Positions 1-5,092 of a stretch of DNA of 5,688 nucleotides are shown piece after piece. Made by a program: the position numbers and the translations under genes. Every line of letters starts with the position of its first letter. Position 1 is the stretch's first letter. Origin of the DNA: Pseudomonadota bacterium (GTDB taxonomy: Bacteria; Pseudomonadota; Gammaproteobacteria; Xanthomonadales; Rhodanobacteraceae); NCBI GenBank assembly GCA_025351555.1, contig JANXVS010000502.1, positions 1 through 5,688 on the forward strand. Direction: 5' to 3'. The notes below the pieces were generated by a model. The model was given only the letters and a program-made list of their open reading frames with translations, did not search any database and was not told where the DNA came from.

Positions 1-1330
1 CCTTGGTGACGCGTTCGCGAGTCTTTGTTCGAGCGACTTCAGCATCGAGTTCTACAAGGATGAAGCGCATTGGGACTTTCATGTGCTGATTTTGCCGCAG
101 CACGGCGTGTGCCGTAGTGCCTGATCCAGCAAAGCTATCCAACACGATGTCTCCCGGCCCTGCAACCATACCAATCAGATCAGCAATGACTTCTGAATCC
201 TTTGGAAACGAAAAAGCGCCAGCACCGAGCATCGACTCAACTTCGAGCGTCGCCGCTCGACCATCCTTGTAGAACACACTCATCATCGGCTCTTCGTCGA
301 TTTCAAATAGATAGCTCTTTCGATTTGGAATCGTCGTGTGGTCTTTGCCAAAATGGATGCGCGGCGGGTCTTCGACCAATGCCGCCATAGTCGTGTCCTC
401 CTCCCAGCGCCATCCTGTCGAAGGAATCGCGCAATGCTCGTGCGTGACGGGATGGAGGATTGTATAGCGCGGTCGATTCTCGCGACCATCATCTGGCCCG
501 GCAAAGTCCGCTGCGAAATACAAGCCGCGTTTATCTGACCAGTTGTAGTGCTTGTGAGATTTGCGCGGATCAGTCTTGGGTAATGTCCGATACCACGCCA
601 TCATGGCTTTGCGAATCCCGACATGATCATCGCCATGTGACTTCCGCAGACTTTCATAATACTCAAGCACTTCATCGGCGCCGGCCTTTTTACGTCGCCA
701 CTTGATGTTCCGCTGTTTCAACAAGGCTTTGTTGCGCGCGAAGGCAACGATGTATTCGTGAGTGACTGAGACCAGTTTTGAGTCACCTTTTTTTCCCTTC
801 TCCCAGATGATCGTGGCGACCTCGTTGGATGATCCGAAGACCTCTCGCATCAACGCCTGCAAGTTTCCAACTTCGTTATCGTCAATCGAAACAAAAATCG
901 CCCCATCCTCACGCAAAAACTGCCGCAGCAGCACCAGCCGCGGATACATCATGCACAGCCACTTGTCGTGGCGGCTGAGGTCTTCACCTTCGCGACCGAC
1001 GACTTCATGCAGCCACTTTCGGATTTCGGCGCTGTTGACGTTGTCGTTGTAGGCCCAGCCTTCGTTGCCGGTGTTGTACGGCGGGTCGATATAGATGCAC
1101 TTCACCTGGCCGGCGTAACGCGGCAGCAGGGCTTTGAGCGCGTGCAGGTTGTCGCCCTGGACGATGAGGTTGCCTTCCGTTCGCCCTGAGCTTGTCCAAA
1201 GGCGTGCTTCGACAGGCTCAGCACGAACGGCGGGACAAGACAATTCCGGCACCGGTTCCAGCAGCCGCGTGGGCACATCGCGATGATGCTTGACTACCGC
1301 TTCCTTGCCGATCCAGGTCAGTGTGGGCAT
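1..1330 (-). CDS. Type III-like site-specific DNA methyltransferase (Mod), C-terminus off window
   Basis: Methylates DNA with S-adenosylmethionine as donor; the DPPY motif favours N6-adenine. The reading frame is open from ATG at 1330 to the left edge, giving 443 residues. Family Mod proteins are usually about 550-680 residues, so roughly a quarter to a third is missing. Visible motifs are QGDNL (58-62), the catalytic DPPYNTG (82-88) and the SAM-binding DSFAGSGTT (398-406). Having motif IV before motif I is the beta-class order seen in type III Mod subunits (N6_N4_Mtase family). The region between them (about 170-380) should carry target recognition. The start is supported by a GGAG four bases upstream and by the MPTL.WIGKEAV opening I know from this family. 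Residues about 35-52 are encoded by a REP-like palindrome. Third codon positions become clearly AT-richer after about residue 143. The gene lies 40 bp after the antitoxin gene and may share its transcript. A Res helicase-nuclease partner would be expected beyond position 1. A solitary methyltransferase is the alternative. Confidence 0.93.
   Translation of the reverse strand, partial: MPTLTWIGKEAVVKHHRDVPTRLLEPVPELSCPAVRAEPVEARLWTSSGRTEGNLIVQGDNLHALKALLPRYAGQVKCIYIDPPYNTGNEGWAYNDNVNSAEIRKWLHEVVGREGEDLSRHDKWLCMMYPRLVLLRQFLREDGAIFVSIDDNEVGNLQALMREVFGSSNEVATIIWEKGKKGDSKLVSVTHEYIVAFARNKALLKQRNIKWRRKKAGADEVLEYYESLRKSHGDDHVGIRKAMMAWYRTLPKTDPRKSHKHYNWSDKRGLYFAADFAGPDDGRENRPRYTILHPVTHEHCAIPSTGWRWEEDTTMAALVEDPPRIHFGKDHTTIPNRKSYLFEIDEEPMMSVFYKDGRAATLEVESMLGAGAFSFPKDSEVIADLIGMVAGPGDIVLDSFAGSGTTAHAVLRQNQHMKVPMRFILVELDAEVARTKTRERVTK
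1177..1230. repeat. REP-like palindromic repeat inside the methyltransferase gene
   Basis: A 54-bp imperfect palindrome. The outer arms CCGTTCG (1177-1183) and CGAACGG (1224-1230) are perfect complements. Two mismatches follow, then CTGAGC (1186-1191) pairs with GCTCAG (1216-1221), a T-G pair, and TGTC (1193-1196) pairs with GACA (1211-1214). The loop is about 14 nt. I recognise the sequence type (CGTTCG-CCTGAGC-TTGTC-GAAG) as a dispersed intergenic repeat common in proteobacterial genomes. Here it lies inside an open reading frame. Its length is exactly 18 codons, so it leaves the frame intact and encodes the typical 'RAEPVEA' peptide. Confidence 0.85.
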
Positions 1331-1370
1331 GTCACTCCGTGGTAATCCTCTGCATGCATGTGATCATCGA

Positions 1371-1709
1371 TTATGCACTCGCCCGGCGCTTTGCTTTCGG
1401 CGCCAACGATATGCGCAAGTCGCAGCCCACGGCGTCGGCGTAACGGCGCAGTGTGGCAATCGATGGCGCATGCTTGCGGCTGCCGGCGCTCGATTCCAGC
1501 CGCGCCACGGATGCTTGCGCGATGCCCATGCGTTCGGCGACCTGCGCTTGAGTGAGCCCCGCCCGCTGGCGGGCACTGAGCAGTTCATTTAGCGCGGCGA
1601 ATTCGTCGGCCAGCGCAGCATAGGCCGCTGCATAGCCCGGACGTTTCATCCATCGTGCATGCGTTGTATCTACGTCGAAAGGAACAGGGTTGTAGCGTTC
1701 GCGGTTCAT
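1371..1709 (-). CDS. XRE-family helix-turn-helix antitoxin (HigA-like)
   Basis: Predicted DNA-binding antitoxin of 112 residues that would neutralise the adjacent toxin and repress the shared promoter. The helix-turn-helix spans about residues 42-72, with the typical pattern LLSARQRAGLTQAQVAERMG followed by a recognition helix (IAQASVARLES). The segment APSIATLRRYADAVGCDL (81-98) matches the usual XRE continuation. The N-terminal 35 residues, with WMKRPGYAAAYAAL, resemble the toxin-contact region of this antitoxin type. The ATG at 1709 overlaps the toxin stop in ATGA, which suggests translational coupling. GAGAGG stands 7 bases upstream as a good ribosome binding site. Toxin-first order with an XRE antitoxin is the HigBA arrangement. 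I assign the family, not a specific orthologue. Confidence 0.9.
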   Translation of the reverse strand: MNRERYNPVPFDVDTTHARWMKRPGYAAAYAALADEFAALNELLSARQRAGLTQAQVAERMGIAQASVARLESSAGSRKHAPSIATLRRYADAVGCDLRISLAPKAKRRASA

Positions 1710-2032
1710 GTCTTTACCTCTCTCAGCCGAGCGCGTGCGATTTCAAGGTCGCGCGCCGGAGTCTTTTCGGTCTTCTTGATAAACGCATGCAGGATAACAA
1801 TGCGGGCACCGACTGCGGTGCAGTAGAACGCGCGGCCGATACCTTCGCGTCCCTTGGCGCGTACCTCCAACAATCCACCGCCCATCGCACGCGTATGCGG
1901 TAGCCCCAAGTCGGGGCCGTGCTGCGCCATCGTTTCGGAGATGCGCAAGAAACTGGCACGAATGCCAACCGGCCACGCTTCGACCAGCGCCGCAACCTTG
2001 TTGCTGTAGAACGTCAATTGCCATGCAGCCAT
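1706..2032 (-). CDS. RelE/HigB-like toxin (phage Gp49-like family)
   Basis: Small basic protein of 108 residues, the usual size for RelE/ParE-fold toxins. The HigB/Gp49-like family mostly consists of mRNA interferases acting at the ribosome. The C-terminal half carries the family signature: LLEVRAKG (54-61), RAFYC (67-71), IVILHAFIKKTEKTP (78-92), then a helix DLEIARARLREV (95-106). A longer in-frame start at 2143 exists. I reject it because it would overlap the end of the Hsp70 gene and would place the promoter elements at 2061-2110 inside the coding region. The chosen ATG at 2032 has only a weak AAGA-type ribosome binding site. It lies about 50 nt downstream of a TATAAT box. The gene overlaps the antitoxin start by 4 nt. 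Activity has not been shown; the module could be degenerate, although both frames are intact. Confidence 0.9.
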   Translation of the reverse strand: MAAWQLTFYSNKVAALVEAWPVGIRASFLRISETMAQHGPDLGLPHTRAMGGGLLEVRAKGREGIGRAFYCTAVGARIVILHAFIKKTEKTPARDLEIARARLREVKT

Positions 2033-2060
2033 TATAGCATTCTTGTTATTGCTTGATGTG

Positions 2061-2076
2061 CTTGCGAATTGGCAAG
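2061..2076. promoter_or_regulatory. Near-perfect 16-bp palindrome, candidate antitoxin operator
   Basis: CTTGCGAATTGGCAAG is symmetric except for one pair (positions 6 and 11). It falls between the candidate -10 box and the toxin start codon, at about +8 to +23 of the predicted transcript. Its size and place fit a dimeric XRE repressor site. The assignment is inferred from position and symmetry only. Confidence 0.45.
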
Positions 2077-2078
2077 TA

Positions 2079-2110
2079 GACGATGCCGGGATTATACGTC
2101 CAGCATCGCC
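2079..2110. promoter_or_regulatory. Inverted repeat spanning the -10 box (operator or RNA hairpin)
   Basis: The arms 2079-2089 (GACGATGCCGG) and 2100-2110 (CCAGCATCGCC) are complementary at 9 of 11 positions, around a 10-nt spacer that contains the TATAAT. As DNA, this is where an antitoxin repressor would be expected to bind. As minus-strand RNA, the two mismatches become G-U pairs, so all 11 positions pair. It could therefore also act as a 3' stem-loop of the Hsp70 transcript. No U-tract follows, so it is not a standard intrinsic terminator. Confidence 0.5.
2091..2096 (-). promoter_or_regulatory. Candidate -10 box of the toxin-antitoxin promoter
   Basis: The minus strand reads TATAAT at 2096-2091, a perfect sigma70 -10 hexamer. 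It lies about 60 bp upstream of the toxin ATG and just after the Hsp70 stop. The -35 region is poor: the best match, CTATCA at about 2113-2118 with a 16-bp spacer, shares only three bases with TTGACA. A weak -35 would fit a promoter controlled by the antitoxin. A second TATAAT (2036-2031) overlaps the toxin ATG and is less likely to be used for this gene. Confidence 0.5.
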
Positions 2111-2133
2111 ACTGATAGCGTATGCGCCAGCGT

Positions 2134-4452
2134 TCAATCGCAATCTTGGGGCGTCTGCTTGCCCATAGCGCTGGAACCCACCAGTTCGGGAAGCTCACCC
2201 TGCCGCGCCACCAGTATCGTGGAATTGGCCTTGAGCTTGCGCTGTTCCTTGATTCGATCACACAGTGCCGTGTCGTCGAGCTTGCGCGCTGCGCTTTCCA
2301 TCCAGCTCAGTTCAAAGTCGTTCAATTGCGTCCAGTCCGGCGTGCCGGCTATTGCATCTTGCCATTCCAGGCGCGCCTCTTCCTTCTTGCCCATCTTGTT
2401 GAGAATGTCGCCGCGCAGCGCGCGATAGGCGCGGGTCGGTTCCATTTCGATCGCGGAGTCGACGGCCGCTAGCGCTTCGTCGAAGCGGTCGTTGCGCCAG
2501 TGCAGCAGGCCGGCGTTGAAACGCGTGATCGACCATTCGCCCGCCTGCGCGTAACTATCCAGCGCGCCGTCGCGGTCGCCGATTTTTTCGCGATAAATGC
2601 CGCGCAGGTTGAGCAGGTATTGGCTTTGACCCTGCTCCTGCATCGTCAGGCTGACGAAGTGCAGCGCCTTCTCGTATTCGCCCAAGGTGGCGCAGTCGCG
2701 CGCGTGCTGTTCGAACGCCGCGCCGTATTCTTTGCGCGGGATTTCGTCGTTGCGGATCGCTTCCTCGCGTTCGAGCATCCGGCAGCGCACGAGTTGGCCG
2801 GGATCGCGGTGCATGATGGGCGCGTCGAAGCGATGCAGGAAGGGCTCGGTATCCGGATCGTCCAGTCGCGACAGGCGCAATTCCACACACTGGTTGTCGT
2901 CCATGCGCCAGTCGAGCGCCAGGCGATCGGCTGTCGTCACCGGCGCCGGAAGGTTCCACAGGGTACGTCCGACCAGGCGCTGTTCATCGGCGATCACTTC
3001 GACGGCGATCTCGGCTGGCTTGTTCTTGCTGTTGCGCGGCGGACGCAACAGGGTGGACGCCTTCGACGCATTCGGCACCGCATCGCCGGCGCGCATCAGG
3101 GGCACACTGCCGGATACCACGCGCAGCGAGAGTTCGGCACTGCACACGGGAGCGACGAGTGGTTCGCCGAATACCTGCAAGCTCAGCGCCTGCAAGGCCG
3201 CGCCGCGTGCGACGGTGCCTTGAAGTTCTTCGGCATCGCCGAGCATCACCCGGTGTGCATCGGGGAATTTTCTTGCGAGGGCTTCCTGCACCGGCGGCAA
3301 CAAGCTGCTCGATCCGCATAACAGAATTCCGTGGATGTCCTCAGGTTCCAGTCGGGCACGCATCAGCGCCTGCACGACCGGCGCGAACATGGAGCTGCGT
3401 TGCACGAACTCGTCGCCGGCTTCCGGCGGCGGATCGGAATCGAGAAACGGCTTCATCAACGTGCGCAACTGCGCGACGGACAGGCTCGGGTTGTTCAGCG
3501 TCAGGGTCCGGCCATTCCAGTTGACCGTCATATCCACACTGCGGCTGTCGGCGTCGTCGTCGATCGCAAGGCGAGCGGCGAGGTGTTCGCTCATGCGGCG
3601 GCTCAGCACGATCTTGAGACGTTCGGCGACCCCGAGCAGTTGCGGCTCGATGCGGCGACGCTTGTCGTCCCACGACATGGCGTAGCGATCCAGGTCGTTC
3701 TGTTTAAGCAGCTCCGGAATCAACACATCGTGCACGATGGCGCGGTCGATGTCGCCGCCGCCAAGCCGGTGATAACGGCTGGTGCCCAAAAGCCGCGCGC
3801 CGAGCGTGCCGCCGCGCACTGTGTCGACGCGAAAGATGGCGACATCGCAGGTGCCGCCGCCAAAGTCGAATACCAAGACGTTCGCGTCCTCGCGCAGCAA
3901 GACCTCGGCTTTCTCCGGACTGCGGAATTTCAGATCGACAAAAGCCGCATAGGGTTCATCCAGCAAGCGGATGGCATCCTTGGCGCCGTCTGCGTCGAAC
4001 GCCTTTTCGGCGGCGCGCACGGTCGCCAGGCGCTGCGCACCGTGAAACGACGCCGGCACGGTGACGACGCCGGGAAACTTGGCCCAGCGCGCGATCGGGT
4101 CGTCGACGCCTTCGCGCAAGTGGCGCAAGAGTTGGCTCGCGATATCGACCGGCGTGCGGAAGCCCTTCGGTGCACGCGCGTAGGTGTAACGCAAGCCGAT
4201 CAGATTCTTGGTGTCGTAGAACAGCGTGCGCTCACCATCCACGGCAACCACCGATGGCACGGCAACGCGTGCGGTGCCATCGACCTGCGGAAAACGCAGA
4301 CACTCGCACGACAACTTTCCGGTTTCCGGATCGAAGTGCGCATAGGCGACGCTGCTCTTGGTGGTGCCCAGATCGATGCCAAGTGCGACGGCGGCCTTGC
4401 CCTGCGCGCGCAAGCGATTCAGCAACCGCAGTTCCAGATCATAACGGTTCAT
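2134..4452 (-). CDS. Hsp70-like ATPase with C-terminal TPR domain
   Basis: A 772-residue cytosolic protein with no signal peptide or membrane segment. The Hsp70/actin-type ATPase domain spans about residues 22-428. It contains phosphate-1 GIDLGTTKSSVA (25-36), a TKNLIG segment whose K82 aligns with the catalytic lysine of DnaK, VVTVPASF (129-136), LLDEPYAA (163-170), phosphate-2 FDFGGGTCDVA (195-205) and LGGGDID (230-236). The adenosine motif is degenerate: LLCGSSSLLPPVQ (377-389) instead of VGGxTRxPxVQ. Residues about 435-532 resemble a shortened substrate-binding beta domain (VPLMRAGDAVP, LVGRTLWNLP, then a strand pair at 511-530). The alpha-helical lid is not visible. In its place about four TPR-like helical pairs occupy about 575-707 (GEYEKAL, GDRDGAL, DRFDEALAAVDSAIEMEP, GKKEEARLEW). 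A chaperone or protein-interaction ATPase is likely; the client is unknown. The ribosome binding site is weak (GGGTGA, 4 nt from ATG). No J-protein or GrpE gene is nearby in the window. Confidence 0.93.
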   Translation of the reverse strand: MNRYDLELRLLNRLRAQGKAAVALGIDLGTTKSSVAYAHFDPETGKLSCECLRFPQVDGTARVAVPSVVAVDGERTLFYDTKNLIGLRYTYARAPKGFRTPVDIASQLLRHLREGVDDPIARWAKFPGVVTVPASFHGAQRLATVRAAEKAFDADGAKDAIRLLDEPYAAFVDLKFRSPEKAEVLLREDANVLVFDFGGGTCDVAIFRVDTVRGGTLGARLLGTSRYHRLGGGDIDRAIVHDVLIPELLKQNDLDRYAMSWDDKRRRIEPQLLGVAERLKIVLSRRMSEHLAARLAIDDDADSRSVDMTVNWNGRTLTLNNPSLSVAQLRTLMKPFLDSDPPPEAGDEFVQRSSMFAPVVQALMRARLEPEDIHGILLCGSSSLLPPVQEALARKFPDAHRVMLGDAEELQGTVARGAALQALSLQVFGEPLVAPVCSAELSLRVVSGSVPLMRAGDAVPNASKASTLLRPPRNSKNKPAEIAVEVIADEQRLVGRTLWNLPAPVTTADRLALDWRMDDNQCVELRLSRLDDPDTEPFLHRFDAPIMHRDPGQLVRCRMLEREEAIRNDEIPRKEYGAAFEQHARDCATLGEYEKALHFVSLTMQEQGQSQYLLNLRGIYREKIGDRDGALDSYAQAGEWSITRFNAGLLHWRNDRFDEALAAVDSAIEMEPTRAYRALRGDILNKMGKKEEARLEWQDAIAGTPDWTQLNDFELSWMESAARKLDDTALCDRIKEQRKLKANSTILVARQGELPELVGSSAMGKQTPQDCD

Positions 4453-4588
4453 GGCGTCACCCGTGTTTCGCCGCGGTTCGCGGCAAGAGTATTGAACCGG
4501 GATGGCGTCTCAGGGCTTGCGACGGCCGAGACTGCGGAGAAGAACAGGCAAGCGTTTATTTGCTTTCCTGATTAGCGCCGAACCTCAT
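4453..4588. other. Leader region upstream of the Hsp70-TPR gene
   Basis: No convincing gene is seen. A perfect 6-bp stem with a 3-nt loop (GCCGCG 4470-4475, CGCGGC 4479-4484) lies 18 bp upstream of the Hsp70 ATG, so it could form in the 5' leader of that mRNA. I found no strong sigma70 pair and no clear heat-shock sigma32 promoter on the minus strand. Copy A of the CCTGATTAGCG repeat begins at 4567. Confidence 0.5.
4567..4577 (+). repeat. CCTGATTAGCG repeat, copy A
   Basis: First of three exact copies of this 11-mer. It forms an inverted pair with copy B, flanking the dRS3-like element. Similarity to copy B continues for about 12 more bases with few mismatches (to about 4589), up to the left arm of the element. 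Confidence 0.7.
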
Positions 4589-4694
4589 CTCGTCATTCCC
4601 GCGAAAGCGGGAATCCAGTGCTTTTTCGAGGACTTGGCCGATGCGAAAAGCGGAAGGCGCTGGATTCCCGCCAAAAGCGTGCGGGAATGACGAG
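4589..4694. repeat. dRS3-like palindromic repeat unit (two ATTCCC...GGGAAT hairpins in opposition)
   Basis: A 106-bp inverted-repeat element. The outer 14-bp arms are perfect: 4589-4602 (CTCGTCATTCCCGC) and 4681-4694. Each side contains its own hairpin. The left is ATTCCCGCGAAAGCGGGAAT (4595-4614), with a GAAA loop and exactly the ATTCCC-N8-GGGAAT form of the neisserial dRS3 repeat. The right (4664-4688) has a 9-nt loop. The inner arms GCGGGAATCCAG (4607-4618) and CTGGATTCCCGC (4661-4672) also pair perfectly. A small central stem TTTTCG/CGAAAA (4622-4627 and 4644-4649) lies between them. The element can fold either as one long hairpin or as a cloverleaf. Copies of this kind are dispersed in proteobacterial genomes and give spurious 'VIPAKAGIQ' peptides when translated. 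No transposase is present. Confidence 0.85.
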
Positions 4695-4733
4695 CTAACG
4701 CTGGTTTCAGCTCATGCCACGGCTGAGATTCGA

Positions 4734-4744
4734 CGCTAATCAGG
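4734..4744 (-). repeat. CCTGATTAGCG repeat, copy B (inverted)
   Basis: Reverse complement of copy A, on the far side of the dRS3-like element. Read on the minus strand, it continues into CGAA.CTCA as copy A does and CTCAGCC as copy C does. About 40 bp then separate this end from the right arm of the element. On the left the two abut directly. Confidence 0.7.
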
Positions 4745-4770
4745 TTTGCTTTTGGATACACCTGCTATGA

Positions 4771-4797
4771 ACAAAGCCGAGTCAGAGCGGCTTTTGT
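4771..4797 (+). terminator. Possible stem-loop terminator
   Basis: ACAAAGCCG (4771-4779) pairs with CGGCTTTTGT (4788-4797) with one bulged T and an 8-nt loop. The run of Ts directly after the GC stem resembles a Rho-independent terminator, but it is only four long and partly in the stem. The reverse strand has a similarly short T-run. No gene ends just upstream on the plus strand, so its role is unclear. Confidence 0.3.
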
Positions 4798-4860
4798 GGT
4801 GCGGGAAAAACTCTAAGATGGTGCCCGGGAGAGGCATTTCTGGTTGTTGGGGGAAAATTC

Positions 4861-4889
4861 GTTTTTCTGAACTGCCGGCGCAGAAAAAC
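4861..4889. other. Perfect 9-bp stem-loop
   Basis: GTTTTTCTG (4861-4869) and CAGAAAAAC (4881-4889) are exact complements around the 11-nt loop AACTGCCGGCG. The loop contains GCCGGC, itself self-complementary. The AT-rich base and GC loop are unlike an intrinsic terminator. It could be a protein-binding site or part of a structured RNA; nothing in the sequence decides this. Confidence 0.4.
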
Positions 4890-4934
4890 AGCCAGGCGTA
4901 CGGTCGCCAGGGAAATAGTCGTAGGGATTTGACG

Positions 4935-4956
4935 CCCCCCCACACACACAAAAAAA
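4935..4956. repeat. Low-complexity tract C7-(CA)n-A7
   Basis: Seven Cs run into four CA units and then an A-run, a stretch prone to slipped-strand changes. It lies about 140 bp upstream of the secreted-protein start, so length changes could alter promoter spacing. No reading frame depends on it. Confidence 0.8.
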
Positions 4957-4973
4957 GGCATCGCCGATCGGTC

Positions 4974-4987
4974 TAGAATGTATTCTA
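4974..4987. promoter_or_regulatory. Inverted repeat TAGAAT-GT-ATTCTA, possible regulator site
   Basis: Two perfect 6-bp arms with a 2-bp centre. It lies about 105 bp before the secreted-protein start codon. TAGAAT also matches a -10 hexamer at five of six positions, but no -35 is seen at the right distance. This could be a binding site for a dimeric regulator; no regulator is identified. Confidence 0.3.
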
Positions 4988-5092
4988 CGAAAAGATGTGC
5001 GGGGACGTTGAACGCTTCACAGGAAGAACGCGCCCATCCACTCCGCCGCAATGCAATATTTGCGATTCGCCACTTCTCCGACACGAGGCTAT

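Larger units (their letters stand above)
4745..5092. other. Intergenic region with hairpins and low-complexity tract
   Basis: About 350 bp without a convincing gene. Short frames at 4746-4976 (plus) and 4736-4951 (minus) lack good start signals and recognisable composition. Contents in order: a hairpin at 4771-4797, a perfect 9-bp hairpin at 4861-4889, a C7-(CA)-A7 tract at 4935-4956, the 8-bp palindrome CCGATCGG at 4964-4971, and a 6+6 inverted repeat at 4974-4987. It should contain the promoter of the downstream secreted-protein gene. TTGACG at 4929-4934 is a fair -35, but no good -10 stands at the right spacing. An unannotated small RNA is possible but unproven. Confidence 0.55.

Noticed and set aside
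2079..2110. Intrinsic terminator for the Hsp70 gene
   Set aside because: The stem is good, but on the minus strand it is followed by TACTTGCC with no U-run. It is kept only as an operator or generic hairpin.
1706..2143. Longer toxin gene starting at 2143 (145 residues)
   Set aside because: It would overlap the Hsp70 3' end and read through the promoter and inverted repeats. The extra 37 residues do not look like the family, and the ATG at 2032 gives the normal toxin length.
3331..4575. Long plus-strand open frame of 414 codons, and another at 2500-3321, opposite the Hsp70 gene
   Set aside because: Both lie wholly or almost wholly antisense to a gene with clear Hsp70 motifs. High GC leaves opposite frames open, and the translations lack recognisable domains.
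4502..4690. Plus-strand frame containing 'VIPAKAGIQ'
   Set aside because: This peptide is the usual translation of the dRS3-like repeat, not a protein-coding signal.
4589..4694. CRISPR-like repeat or integron attC site
   Set aside because: There are no regularly spaced direct repeats. The symmetry is that of a dispersed dRS3-like palindrome, and no integrase or cas gene is near.
4746..4976. Small plus-strand frame of 76 codons, and 4736-4951 on the minus strand
   Set aside because: Both cross hairpins and the C/CA/A tract, have no good ribosome binding site and give unnatural-looking proteins.
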